DNA of 64,000 nt from Bacteroidales bacterium UBA6401 (GCA_002438635.1 DJPX01000021.1:15807-79806); one strand, 5' to 3'; positions 52,526 through 61,254 are shown, counted from the stretch's first letter. A program made the numbers and translations. Notes: a model not told the origin generated them from the sequence alone.

Positions 52526-53212
52526 CTAACTCACAAACAAAATTACACATACCAACCCTGCCATAGGGACAATTTCGAGGGCGCAAAGATACAAAAAAGA
52601 CAGGAAAGCACCACATTGAGAAGATAAAATTTCCCTTTGACGGATAAAACTTAACAAAATACAAAATCCTGCCTCCACCCCTAAAATCCATCTTTTTATC
52701 TCTATTGGAATGTTTATAATTAAAAAAAAGCCCACGGAAAAAAGCCACAGAATAGTCAGTAAAATAAAAAACAGCGTGGCCGCATTCCTACACGAACGCC
52801 ATTGTTCACTACCCACTTTTCTATGTGGCACAAGAACATAGATAAGTCTTTTAATAACATAATATGCCGCTATTCCACCTAATATCTTTAAATAGGAAAC
52901 TCCCCACAAGCCGGACCACTGCAATATCATAACACTAACTGGTAAAATGCACAAAGCTATGTGGTCCCTAAGCTTAGATTGATGAATATTATGTTCCAAC
53001 GCTACCAACGGTTTCCAGCGCTGTATACATGGGCCCATGGAAACGCAGATATTAAGGATGTCCTTTAAAATAAAAAGGAGCACAAAAGACTCCACTATAA
53101 CAAGAGCTATGTTTAGAGGGCTATCTATCCAATTACCCACTACTATATGGGTATCAAAAGATTGAGCTTCTCTACCCATACGAAGAATCCCATTAGGAAA
53201 AAAACGAAGCAT
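52526..53212 (-). CDS. DUF4271 membrane protein
   Basis: The 228-residue protein has about six or seven hydrophobic segments, with a basic loop LRDHIA and arginine at helix ends. It matches the Bacteroidota family DUF4271, of unknown function, typically encoded directly upstream of hemD. It lies 2 nt after the SUI1 gene and 3 nt before hemD, so one transcript probably covers SUI1 through yidD. Confidence 0.78.
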   Translation of the reverse strand: MLRFFPNGILRMGREAQSFDTHIVVGNWIDSPLNIALVIVESFVLLFILKDILNICVSMGPCIQRWKPLVALEHNIHQSKLRDHIALCILPVSVMILQWSGLWGVSYLKILGGIAAYYVIKRLIYVLVPHRKVGSEQWRSCRNAATLFFILLTILWLFSVGFFLIINIPIEIKRWILGVEAGFCILLSFIRQREILSSQCGAFLSFLYLCALEIVPMAGLVCVILFVS

Positions 53213-53214
53213 AT

Positions 53215-53559
53215 TCAGTTACCTCGCTTAGCCTTATAACCCATATCATTAAGTAGAGATACTACCTTGTCTCGAAGATCTCCCTGTAGCGTTATTTCTC
53301 CGCCTTTTGAAGTTCCTCCCACTCCACACTTTACTTTTAACAACTTTCCTAAGGAAGACAAGTCCTCTTCACTTCCTACAAATCCCTTTACTAAAGTAAC
53401 TTGTTTTCCGGCACGCGCCCTTCGGTCTATTGATACGATCAAGCGCTGTTTTTCTGGATCTAGCGTGGTAGCCTCTGTAGCATAATCTTCCTCATATTTA
53501 TAATCCGGATTCGTTGAGTACACCACACCTAGTCGTTTTTTCCAATCATTTTCTGCCAT
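53215..53559 (-). CDS. SUI1/YciH-family translation initiation factor
   Basis: The 114-residue product is a bacterial homolog of eukaryotic eIF1 (SUI1 domain, about residues 35-112). The conserved GVVYSTNPDYKY is at the N-terminus, with IVSIDRRARAGKQVTLVKGF and the C-terminal KVKCGVGGTSKGGEI, where the family has C-G-x-G-G-[TS]. I set the start at ATG 53559 (MAENDWKKRLG); the longer frame crosses the divergent promoter. The box ends 6 nt before this ATG. Confidence 0.92.
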   Translation of the reverse strand: MAENDWKKRLGVVYSTNPDYKYEEDYATEATTLDPEKQRLIVSIDRRARAGKQVTLVKGFVGSEEDLSSLGKLLKVKCGVGGTSKGGEITLQGDLRDKVVSLLNDMGYKAKRGN

Positions 53560-53565
53560 AGTGCA

Positions 53566-53602
53566 CAAAGATACTAAATTTAGAAATCTCTTCGTATATT
53601 TG
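53566..53602. promoter_or_regulatory. Overlapping divergent leaderless promoters (SUI1 / DUF2723)
   Basis: The minus-strand box TATCTTTG (53566-53573) ends 6 nt before ATG 53559. The plus-strand box TATATTTG (53595-53602) ends 6 nt before ATG 53609. Both are full matches, and the start codons are 49 bp apart. Neither has TTTG at the expected -33 spacing. Confidence 0.6.
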
Positions 53603-53608
53603 TAGGTT

Positions 53609-56600
53609 ATGAATACTAGACAATTCAGCATTTGGAACAAGTTATCCGCGACCCTTGTTTTCGTAATATCTGCGGTAACTTACCTACTTACGATAGAACC
53701 CACTGCGTCTTTTTGGGATTGTGGGGAATTTATCGCGTCTTCATACAAATTAGAAGTAGGACACCCACCGGGAAATCCGGTTTTCCAGTTATTTGCTAAA
53801 TTTTTCACCCTATTTGCTGATGCGCAGCACGCCGCGGCTATGGTAAATGCTTCCAGTGCCATCTGCTCTGCTCTTACCATACTGCTGTTGTATCTCACAT
53901 TGGTCTGGTTCATAAAGCGAATAATACGCCCACAATCAGATGGAACATACAGCACCATCGCTGCCTTGGGGATAATGGCAAGTGCTATGGTGGGATCTTT
54001 ATGCTACTGTTTCTCGGATACATTCTGGTTCTCTGCAGTAGAAGGTGAAGTATATGCGATGTCAAGCCTATTCACCGCTTTAGTTTTCTGGCTTATGACA
54101 TTGTGGTACGATAAGGCAGATGAGCCACATTCTCTAAAGTGGATAGTGTTGATCGCCTTCCTGATGGGATTAAGTATAGGTATTCACCTGCTTAACCTTC
54201 TTGCTATTCCTGCACTAGTCTTTATGTACTTTTATAGATATAAAGACCAATACGACACTAAAGATTATCTAAAGATTTTCCTTATAGGAGTAGGAATATT
54301 GGCCCTTATTCTATTTATCATCATCCCTTGGTTACCTAAATTAGCAGCTTATTTCGATCTGTTCTTTGTAAATATTTTAGGGTTACCGTATAATAGCGGA
54401 GCTGCATTCTTTATGATAGCCTTGCTAGGATTATGCTTTTGGGGAATATTTGTCACCCTTAAAAAAGGTAAAGTTTTTCTCAATACCGTTCTACTTAGCT
54501 TTACCGTAATCACTATTGGTTTCTCGATTTTCACTATAGACATTATTCGTTCTTGCGCCAAGACTCCGACTAACGAATATCAGCCAGATAATGCCTTCAC
54601 GCTCGTTAGATACCTTTCTAGAGAACAGTATGGCAAAACTCCCCTTATCTATGGACAATACTACGGAGCAGATTATGATATTAAAACATCAAAATATTGG
54701 GCACCGGTAGATGGAAAATATAAAAAAGTCGATGGTCCGATTGATGCAGACTACCTGCCAAGTGGAAAAATGCTCTTCCCTCGTATGTGGACTGATTCGC
54801 CCGATGGTAGCTATAGTAAATTTTACCAATACTACACAAATGGGAAAACAGGAAAACCTACGATGGGTCAAAACCTTAAATATTTCTTTGATTATCAATG
54901 TAATTGGATGTATTGGAGATATTTTATGTGGAATTTTGTCGGAAGACAAAACGACATTCATTCTCCCGTTCCAGGAAATTTATTTCACGGCAACTGGGAA
55001 AGTGGCGTAAAATTCATCGACAACGCCAGACTTGGAGATCAAAGTGATGCCCCTGAGATATTATCACACAATAAAGGCAAGAATCACTACTTTTTTCTGC
55101 CTTTGCTACTGGGTATAATAGGGCTCTGTTTTCATTTCAAAAAAGATAGACGCGGGTGTTTTCTCAATTTCCTGATGTTCTTTATGACTGGTATAGCTAT
55201 AGTTATTTATCTAAATCAGCCACCTTATCAAGTGAGAGAAAGAGACTATGCTTACGCAGGCTCATTCTACTTTTTCAGCGTCTGGATAGGATTAGGCGTT
55301 GCGGCACTATTCAACGCTCTAAATTCTAAGAAGAAACTACAGTGGGCAGGATTGGCCGTAAGTATTCTATGCCTTGGAGTTCCGACACTTATGGCGCAAC
55401 AGAACTGGAATGACCACGACAGATCTAACAGATACACAGCCGTAGAAATAGCGCGCAACTACCTAAATTCTGTAGGTAAGAATGGCATATTGATAACTCA
55501 TGGAGACAACGATACATTCCCGCTATGGTATGCTCAGGAAGTGGAAAGTATCCGCACCGATGTGCGCATCGTAAACACCTCGCTACTAGGAACCGATTGG
55601 CATATAGACCAGATGAAATATGCTGTCAACGAGTCTGCTCCACTGCCTTTATCTGTTCCTTACAAGCAATACCTCTATGGAACAAACGAATACATCCCTA
55701 TAGTGGATAGCCGAGATGAAGCCATGAACATACACGATGTTATGCAAGTATTCAGGCATCCTAAGGCCAAGGTGAGCATGTCTAGTGGTAAAAAGGTGGA
55801 TTATATTCCTTCGAGGAAAATAGTAATTCCCGTAAATAAAGCCAACGTGCTAAAAAGTGGTATTGTAGATGAGAAATATGCAGATAAGATTCAGGACAGC
55901 ATTATCTTAACTATTCCAAAAGGAAAGGATTATCTAACAAAACCAGAGTTATTTCTTTTAGACTTCCTAGATGGTTATGACTGGTCTAGACCACTCAATA
56001 TGCTTAATATGGGCGGAGAAATAAATATTGGTCAAAAGGATTATCTGACTTATAATGGATACTCCTTTGAATTTATCCCATTCAAAAACAAGCCAAGTAC
56101 ATTGAAACCTGGGTGGGTTGATAGCGACGACCTCTATTATAAAATGACTTCCGTATATAAATTCGACGCGGTTTCGAGAGATGACTATTTTATCGACTAC
56201 CAGAATTACTATACGCACTTGGGAGTCATGAGTATAAGGCAATTATTCGTAACCTGCGCTAAAGTGTTCCTAGAAAAAAAGCAAAACGAGCGAGCTCTTG
56301 AAATGTTGAATAAGATGGCACAAGTAATGACTGTATACCCACTTGACGCTATTCCTATAGGATTTCAAAATAACAACTATATGGTAGTGGAGGCTATTAA
56401 CCTCTATTTCGAATTAGGAGAGCACGATAAGGCCATCGCACTTGCCGATAAATTATCAGCAGAATTAGTACATGGTGCCAATTTCTATCTTAAATTCGGA
56501 AGTCTTGCTCAATCAGAATGTGAGGATTATGCGCAGTACATATTCCTTTTAGCGGATAGGCTTAACCAGCATGGGGAAAAAGAAATGTCTTCAAGTCTTG

Positions 56601-56638
56601 AGAATAAACTTAAAGAACTGATAGACATCCATTCTTAA
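53609..56638 (+). CDS. DUF2723 multi-pass glycosyltransferase-like protein
   Basis: The 1009-residue membrane protein has a hydrophobic N-terminal two-thirds with about a dozen helices. Helix 1 is followed by EPTASFWDCGEFIASSYKLEVGHPPGNP, whose acidic D-C-G-E is the DUF2723 active-site-like motif. A later loop has ERDYAYAG. The C-terminal part is soluble, with GDNDTFPLWYAQEVE and TPR-like helices at the end. DUF2723 proteins resemble PMT-type mannosyltransferases and are nearly confined to Bacteroidota. Donor and acceptor are not known from sequence. A strong terminator follows. Confidence 0.88.
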   Translation: MNTRQFSIWNKLSATLVFVISAVTYLLTIEPTASFWDCGEFIASSYKLEVGHPPGNPVFQLFAKFFTLFADAQHAAAMVNASSAICSALTILLLYLTLVWFIKRIIRPQSDGTYSTIAALGIMASAMVGSLCYCFSDTFWFSAVEGEVYAMSSLFTALVFWLMTLWYDKADEPHSLKWIVLIAFLMGLSIGIHLLNLLAIPALVFMYFYRYKDQYDTKDYLKIFLIGVGILALILFIIIPWLPKLAAYFDLFFVNILGLPYNSGAAFFMIALLGLCFWGIFVTLKKGKVFLNTVLLSFTVITIGFSIFTIDIIRSCAKTPTNEYQPDNAFTLVRYLSREQYGKTPLIYGQYYGADYDIKTSKYWAPVDGKYKKVDGPIDADYLPSGKMLFPRMWTDSPDGSYSKFYQYYTNGKTGKPTMGQNLKYFFDYQCNWMYWRYFMWNFVGRQNDIHSPVPGNLFHGNWESGVKFIDNARLGDQSDAPEILSHNKGKNHYFFLPLLLGIIGLCFHFKKDRRGCFLNFLMFFMTGIAIVIYLNQPPYQVRERDYAYAGSFYFFSVWIGLGVAALFNALNSKKKLQWAGLAVSILCLGVPTLMAQQNWNDHDRSNRYTAVEIARNYLNSVGKNGILITHGDNDTFPLWYAQEVESIRTDVRIVNTSLLGTDWHIDQMKYAVNESAPLPLSVPYKQYLYGTNEYIPIVDSRDEAMNIHDVMQVFRHPKAKVSMSSGKKVDYIPSRKIVIPVNKANVLKSGIVDEKYADKIQDSIILTIPKGKDYLTKPELFLLDFLDGYDWSRPLNMLNMGGEINIGQKDYLTYNGYSFEFIPFKNKPSTLKPGWVDSDDLYYKMTSVYKFDAVSRDDYFIDYQNYYTHLGVMSIRQLFVTCAKVFLEKKQNERALEMLNKMAQVMTVYPLDAIPIGFQNNNYMVVEAINLYFELGEHDKAIALADKLSAELVHGANFYLKFGSLAQSECEDYAQYIFLLADRLNQHGEKEMSSSLENKLKELIDIHS

Positions 56639-56644
56639 TCGAAA

Positions 56645-56663
56645 AGGGGCTTGATAAGCCCCT
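56645..56663 (+). terminator. Terminator of the DUF2723 gene
   Basis: AGGGGCTT (56645-56652) and AAGCCCCT (56656-56663) form a perfect 8-bp stem with a 3-nt loop, followed by a run of T. It begins 7 nt after the stop codon. Confidence 0.88.
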
Positions 56664-56672
56664 TTTTTTATC

Positions 56673-57566
56673 CTAACGACTAAGTCGTACCACGATGGAA
56701 AGCGGAAGATTTTTACCGAAGCTGTCACGCAAGGCAAGCTCCTCGCTTTCTATTTTATAATTGACCCCTAATTTAAAAGCCTGTTTTACAATAGTTTCAC
56801 CTAGAAGAGCACTATATCCGTTAGAATAAAGGTTCAACACCATAAAACTATTTATAGGAGAGAGAATCTTGTCCACCTCGCATAACATATCAAAAAGGCA
56901 ATCATCCAATTTCCATCTCTCTCCATCCGGGCCATGCCCATACGCTGGTGGGTCCAAGATTATGCCATCGTATCTGTGACCTCGCTTAGCCTCTCTTCTA
57001 ACGAATTTCATAGCATCCTCCACGACCCAGTGAATCCCATCCATTTTACTTCGTTCCATATTAGCCCGAGCCCAAGTAACGACCTGTCGTACAGAGTCAA
57101 GATGAGTTACATCTGCTCCTGCTGCACGCGCCGCTAGACTAGCCGCACCGGTATATGCAAATAAATTCAGCACCTTCATACCTGTGTGACAATGAGAATA
57201 AATATATTCCCAATTCGGAGCTTGCTCTGGAAAAACACCCACATGTTTGAATGATGTAAGGCCTAATCGTAGGCTAAAATTCAAGCCCTTTTGCTGACCC
57301 GGGTATCTTATGAACCACTGGTCATCCATCTGTTTAGCCCTTTTCCATGTACCACTATCCTCTTTCCCAGCTTTTCCAAATCCTGCCCCTGGGACAAATC
57401 GTGTATATGCCAATCGATCCCATTCTCCTTCCGCTAAACTTTTATTCCACAAAGCCTTAGGTTCAGGACGGGCCATAACCACCCGCCCGAAACGTTCCAG
57501 CTTTTCTCCATTCCCACTATCAAGTAGCTCATAATCGGCCCACTGGCTCGAAGGGTACTCTACCAT
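56673..57566 (-). CDS. Class I SAM-dependent RNA methyltransferase (RlmI/RlmK-like)
   Basis: The 297-residue product has a C-terminal Rossmann methyltransferase domain: motif I VLNLFAYTGAASLAA near residue 130, THLDS, DGIHWVVEDAMKF and the catalytic IILDPPAYG near residue 205. The N-terminal half is a short substrate part (ERFGRVVMARPEPKALWN). These match rRNA methyltransferases of the RlmI type acting on 23S rRNA; the target is inferred. It starts inside the tkt stop (TAATG overlap), so it belongs to the transketolase operon. Confidence 0.85.
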   Translation of the reverse strand: MVEYPSSQWADYELLDSGNGEKLERFGRVVMARPEPKALWNKSLAEGEWDRLAYTRFVPGAGFGKAGKEDSGTWKRAKQMDDQWFIRYPGQQKGLNFSLRLGLTSFKHVGVFPEQAPNWEYIYSHCHTGMKVLNLFAYTGAASLAARAAGADVTHLDSVRQVVTWARANMERSKMDGIHWVVEDAMKFVRREAKRGHRYDGIILDPPAYGHGPDGERWKLDDCLFDMLCEVDKILSPINSFMVLNLYSNGYSALLGETIVKQAFKLGVNYKIESEELALRDSFGKNLPLSIVVRLSR

Positions 57567-58519
57567 TACTTTCTACTTATTACCTTATTCACCTTTTCAA
57601 CTATAGCATCAGCATTCAAGCCATAAGCGGCCATAAGCTGGGATGGGGTTCCTGATTGGCCGAAACGATCCTCTCCATTCACAAATTCCACAGGACTTGG
57701 CAGTCTACGGGCCAATACTCCTGATACGGCCTCGCCTAAGCCTCCTGCCATATTGTGCTCTTCGGCAACTACCACGCATCCCGTTTTTTTTACGCTCTCG
57801 ACTATAGCGTCCTCCTCTAATGGCTTAATGGTGGCAACATTTACAACCTCTGCTCTTATTCCTTGCTCTTCAAGTCTTTCTGCTGCCTGAAGCGCTTCCC
57901 ACACCATATAGCCACATGCAAGAATGGTTACATCATGTCCCTCGTTTAGAACATACACCTTTCCTATTTCAAAATTCTCGTTTTCTGGAGTGAAATTAGG
58001 AATAGATGGACGTCCGAAACGCAAATATACTGGTCCATCATAAAGAGCTGCCGCAATAGTGGCATTCTTTGTCTGATTATAATCGCATGGGACTACTACT
58101 GCCATACCCGGGAGAGCTCGCATAAGCGCTATATCCTCCATAGTTTGATGTGTCGCGCCATCTTCTCCAAGTGTTATACCAGCATGAGATGAAGCAATTT
58201 TTACATTTGTATGTCCATAAGCCACCTCTTGACGCAACTGGTCATACACTCGTCCTGTTACGAACTCTGCAAATGATCCTATAAAAGGCACCTTTCCAGT
58301 AACAGCCAAACCTGCAGCAACTCCTACCATATTAGCCTCTGCTATACCACACTGAACAAAACGCTCCGGAAAAGCCGACGCAAAGGCATCCATCTTGACA
58401 GAGCCTGTTAAATCTGCCGTCAGAGCCATAACTTTCGAATTGATTTTTCCGGCTTCCAATAGACCTATGCCAAAGCCACTCCTGGTATCTTTATTCCCTG
58501 AATTTATATATTTTTTCAT
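57566..58519 (-). CDS. Transketolase, C-terminal subunit (split enzyme)
   Basis: The 317-residue product is the second half of a two-gene transketolase: the pyrimidine-binding domain with GIAEANMVGVAAGLA near residue 80 and the C-terminal domain with ACGYMVWEALQAAE. Together with the neighbour 1 nt upstream it makes the pentose-phosphate enzyme that moves two-carbon units. DXS-like and pyruvate dehydrogenase relatives are excluded by the partner. It overlaps the methyltransferase start by 1 nt. Confidence 0.93.
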   Translation of the reverse strand: MKKYINSGNKDTRSGFGIGLLEAGKINSKVMALTADLTGSVKMDAFASAFPERFVQCGIAEANMVGVAAGLAVTGKVPFIGSFAEFVTGRVYDQLRQEVAYGHTNVKIASSHAGITLGEDGATHQTMEDIALMRALPGMAVVVPCDYNQTKNATIAAALYDGPVYLRFGRPSIPNFTPENENFEIGKVYVLNEGHDVTILACGYMVWEALQAAERLEEQGIRAEVVNVATIKPLEEDAIVESVKKTGCVVVAEEHNMAGGLGEAVSGVLARRLPSPVEFVNGEDRFGQSGTPSQLMAAYGLNADAIVEKVNKVISRK

Positions 58520-58520
58520 A

Positions 58521-59360
58521 CTAAAAATCTCCTAAGGTTTCTTCTAATTGAGAAAGTGCCAATTCACACTCCTGAGCATTAGGAGCTTTTCCATGCCACT
58601 TATGATTATTAGCCATAAAGTCAACACCATGTCCCATCTCCGTATGGAACAGAATCATCTTAGGCTTTCCGTTGTGATTGTGTGTAAATTCAAAAGCCTT
58701 TAACACGCTTTCCATATCATTTCCATCGGCATCTATCACATCCCATCCGAAGGCCAACCATTTGTCCGACAAGTCATTAATTCCCGTTACCGATGTAGTA
58801 GCGCCATCTATCTGTAAGCCATTCAAGTCTGTAAAGGCGACTAGGTTATCCACCTTATGATGGGGAGCCCACATCGCAGCCTCCCAAATCTCTCCTTCTT
58901 CGCTTTCACCGTCTCCACATAAAACATACACGCGATTAGGATCTCCTTCTAGCTTTTTACCCAATGCCATCCCTGCGGCAACCGAAAGGCCTTGGCCAAG
59001 CGAGCCCGAAGGCATAAAGACGCCGGGAAGATGGTCTGTCACACAGGGGTGTCCTTGAAGTCGAGAACCAAATTGGCGTAAAGTACCTAATTCCTTTGTT
59101 GGAAAATAACCACTACGGGCAAGCACGCTATAGTAAACGGGAGCTAAATGCCCAGCAGAAAGCACGAACATATCCTGGCCTTTACCATCTCTAGTCCAAG
59201 TCTTAGGATTGTGTCTCATCTCATTGAAATATAGCGCAGTCATTACATCTGCAATGCCTAAAGAGCCACCCGGGTGTCCGGATTTTGCCATGCTAACCAT
59301 GCGCACGATATCTCTTCGTACTTGGGAAGCTATTCTTTGAAGATTCTGTATATCTGACAT
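58521..59360 (-). CDS. Transketolase, N-terminal subunit (split enzyme)
   Basis: The 279-residue product carries the thiamine-diphosphate domain: GHPGGSLGIADVMTALYF, the ThDP/Mg motif GDGESEEGEIWEAAMWA and the final TEMGHGVDFM. I set the start at 59360 (MSDIQNLQRIASQVRRD); a longer frame to 59417 reads through the promoter and adds a non-conserved leader. It is the promoter-proximal gene, with a -7 box at 59399-59406 and a leader of about 35 nt. Confidence 0.93.
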   Translation of the reverse strand: MSDIQNLQRIASQVRRDIVRMVSMAKSGHPGGSLGIADVMTALYFNEMRHNPKTWTRDGKGQDMFVLSAGHLAPVYYSVLARSGYFPTKELGTLRQFGSRLQGHPCVTDHLPGVFMPSGSLGQGLSVAAGMALGKKLEGDPNRVYVLCGDGESEEGEIWEAAMWAPHHKVDNLVAFTDLNGLQIDGATTSVTGINDLSDKWLAFGWDVIDADGNDMESVLKAFEFTHNHNGKPKMILFHTEMGHGVDFMANNHKWHGKAPNAQECELALSQLEETLGDF

Positions 59361-59398
59361 ATATATTAAATTAAAAATTGGTTTTACGTTATATCCCA

Positions 59399-59406
59399 CA
59401 AATTTA
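59399..59406 (-). promoter_or_regulatory. -7 box of the split transketolase operon
   Basis: On the minus strand this reads TAAATTTG, a full match, 38 nt before ATG 59360. Repeat copy B lies directly upstream. Confidence 0.55.
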
Positions 59407-59463
59407 CTAATAAACATTTAAATATACCCTACCCTGTTGTCCATTCTAATACTTGGTAACATA

Positions 59464-59584
59464 AAAAATAAATTGCGTCGGATTGGTATGAAATTTTCGA
59501 GGACAGATTATTTTAGAAGAAGGAATGTACCAATGTGACTGATGACATAATCAAAGGCTATCAAGTTATTTTTTGAAGCTTACT
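59464..59584 (+). repeat. Dispersed noncoding repeat, copy B
   Basis: It runs from AAAAAATAAATTGCGTCGG to GTTATTTTTTGAAGCTTACT, the same ends as copy A, with terminal inverted repeats AAAAAATAAxTTG (12 of 13 matching). The core has AAATTTTCGAGGACAGATT, GAAGAAGGAATGTACC and ACTGATGACA. Its last bases supply the TAA stop of the convergent methyltransferase at 59580-59582. It lies between that gene and the transketolase promoter. Confidence 0.75.
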
Positions 59585-60296
59585 TAATATCCAAAAATGG
59601 CTCTACCATAGAAAGATACTGCGCTGTGAATTTTCCATCCTGCATCATTACCACTTCTGAGGTGTCGCACTGAGGGCGAAGTGTTGACTTAGTAAAATTA
59701 GCCACTATCCTTTTAATAGGCTTTCGAGAAGTCGTGCGAATGTATGTTATCTGCTTGGGGTACAAGTCGAAACTTACCGCTGTACGAACGAGCTGCCTCT
59801 CCACATCCGATGGCAGCACCATAGCTAGCACGCCCCCATTCGATAACGAGCCTGAGGCATAAGCACATATATTTCTATAGGATAGCGAGATAGTATGTCT
59901 AGCCAAGCTCTGCCTTTCGTCTGGATTTTTCAGTGAATCATCATAAAAAGGAGGATTGGACACTATAAGATCATACGCATTCTTCCTAATAGGCCAATCG
60001 TGTAGCGAGCATTGGCATACAGACAAGCGCTCTGCCCACGGCGAAGATGCGAAATTATAGCGAGCCTCCTGCACTGAAGCAGGGTCGATATCAATGCCTT
60101 GAATGTGCAAAAAATTAACGCCAAGACGCTGTGCGAGCATCAGGGCCACCACCCCAGTGCCAGTACCCACATCTAGCGCACGCTCTACCGACAAAGGCAA
60201 AAGAGCACAAGTTCCCAACAGCACGGAGTCCGTTCCCACCTTCATCGCCGAAGTGTCATTTCGAACATCAAAGCGCTTAAAATGAAACACCGACAT
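59580..60296 (-). CDS. trmN6: tRNA1(Val) adenine-N6 methyltransferase family
   Basis: The 238-residue product has an N-terminal FHFKRFDVRNDTSAMKVGTDSVLLG, motif I ALDVGTGTGVVALMLAQR near residue 41, and the catalytic VSNPPFYDDSL near 113, as in TrmN6 enzymes that methylate A37 of tRNA-Val. It follows the LolD-like gene by 2 nt, so it is in that operon. Its stop codon lies in repeat copy B, so the original C-terminus may have been altered. Confidence 0.87.
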   Translation of the reverse strand: MSVFHFKRFDVRNDTSAMKVGTDSVLLGTCALLPLSVERALDVGTGTGVVALMLAQRLGVNFLHIQGIDIDPASVQEARYNFASSPWAERLSVCQCSLHDWPIRKNAYDLIVSNPPFYDDSLKNPDERQSLARHTISLSYRNICAYASGSLSNGGVLAMVLPSDVERQLVRTAVSFDLYPKQITYIRTTSRKPIKRIVANFTKSTLRPQCDTSEVVMMQDGKFTAQYLSMVEPFLDIK

Positions 60297-60298
60297 AT

Positions 60299-60952
60299 TT
60301 AGACAAATCTACCATCGCACATTTCCAACTCTCTATCGCATAGCGATGCCAGAAGAGGGTCGTGCGTTACTATTACTATGGTCTGAGACAACTCTTCACG
60401 AAGAGTAAACAGCAACTTGTGTATTTCAGATTTAGTATTAGAATCCAAATTACCAGTAGGTTCGTCTGCCAAGAGAACATCAGGTTCATTGATAAGTGAG
60501 CGTGCTATGGCAACCCTCTGCTGTTCGCCACCTGAAAGTTGAGATGGTTTATGATCCAACCTGCCTGACAAGCCCACTTTTTCAAGTAACTCCACTCCAT
60601 GTCTTTTTGCTTGACCTTCCTTTTCTCCTGCTATCAAGGCCGGCAAGCACACATTTTCAAGCGCAGTAAACTCTGGGAGTAAGTGGTGTGACTGAAAAAC
60701 GAAACCTAAGTGCTTGTTTCTAAACTCTGATAACTCCCGCTCACTTCCCCTTAAAGCATTAATTCCAGCGATTTCAAGAGTTCCTGAATCTGGAGTCAAC
60801 AGCGTGCCAATAACCTGAAGAAAAGTGGTTTTCCCGGCTCCAGATGCCCCTACGATTGAAACTATTTCTCCTTTTTCCACTTGGAAATCGACATTCTTTA
60901 GAACTGCCAAGTCTCCATACGATTTACAAATATTTTCAGCTTTAATAATCAT
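60299..60952 (-). CDS. ABC transporter ATPase, LolD/MacB type
   Basis: The 217-residue product (ATG 60952) has Walker A GASGAGKTT near residue 38, signature LSGGEQQR near 140, Walker B VLLADEPTGNLDS, and the H-loop TH. This matches LolD/MacB-type ATPases that extract lipoproteins or export peptides. No permease gene is adjacent, so its partner lies elsewhere and the pairing is unknown. A longer frame to 60997 is possible but adds non-conserved residues. Confidence 0.88.
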   Translation of the reverse strand: MIIKAENICKSYGDLAVLKNVDFQVEKGEIVSIVGASGAGKTTFLQVIGTLLTPDSGTLEIAGINALRGSERELSEFRNKHLGFVFQSHHLLPEFTALENVCLPALIAGEKEGQAKRHGVELLEKVGLSGRLDHKPSQLSGGEQQRVAIARSLINEPDVLLADEPTGNLDSNTKSEIHKLLFTLREELSQTIVIVTHDPLLASLCDRELEMCDGRFV

Positions 60953-61009
60953 TATACTCACTTTTTGCAAGTCGTCATTCATTCCATAAGACGGCATAAC
61001 TGATGTTGA

Positions 61010-61046
61010 TTGCAGTTATCCTTTCATTTACTTAACTGCAAAAATA
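61010..61046 (-). promoter_or_regulatory. Promoter and leader inverted repeat of the LolD-like operon
   Basis: TTGCAGTTA (61010-61018) and TAACTGCAA (61033-61041) form a perfect 9-bp inverted repeat with a 14-nt spacer. The outer arm overlaps a minus-strand -7 box, TATTTTTG (61039-61046). The repeat is therefore at the predicted transcription start: either an operator or the first hairpin of a leader of about 80 nt. The rest of 61047-61201 shows nothing I can name. Confidence 0.5.
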
Positions 61047-61205
61047 ACAAATACTCCTCACTTATTTGCATAAAGGACCACCCGTCTCTAAAAACGCTTA
61101 TGTAGTTTCAAACACCAATCACATCAAAAATCAAGAATGTGAAATAATGGTCATTTTGCACACCTAAATATTCCATCCAATTTCTAAATGAAAGGTTAAA
61201 TTAAT

Positions 61206-61236
61206 TTTGCAAAATAAAATAATTTATATAATTTTG
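61206..61236 (+). promoter_or_regulatory. Promoter of tRNA-Ser
   Basis: TTTG (61206-61209), 19 nt, then TAATTTTG (61229-61236): a canonical Bacteroidota -33/-7 pair. It ends 18 nt before the mature tRNA. Confidence 0.75.
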
Positions 61237-61254
61237 CAATCCCTTTCTGGGAAA

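Noticed and set aside
53560..53640. Extended N-terminus of the SUI1 protein
   Set aside because: It runs through the divergent promoter and into the DUF2723 gene; the conserved start is MAENDW at 53559.
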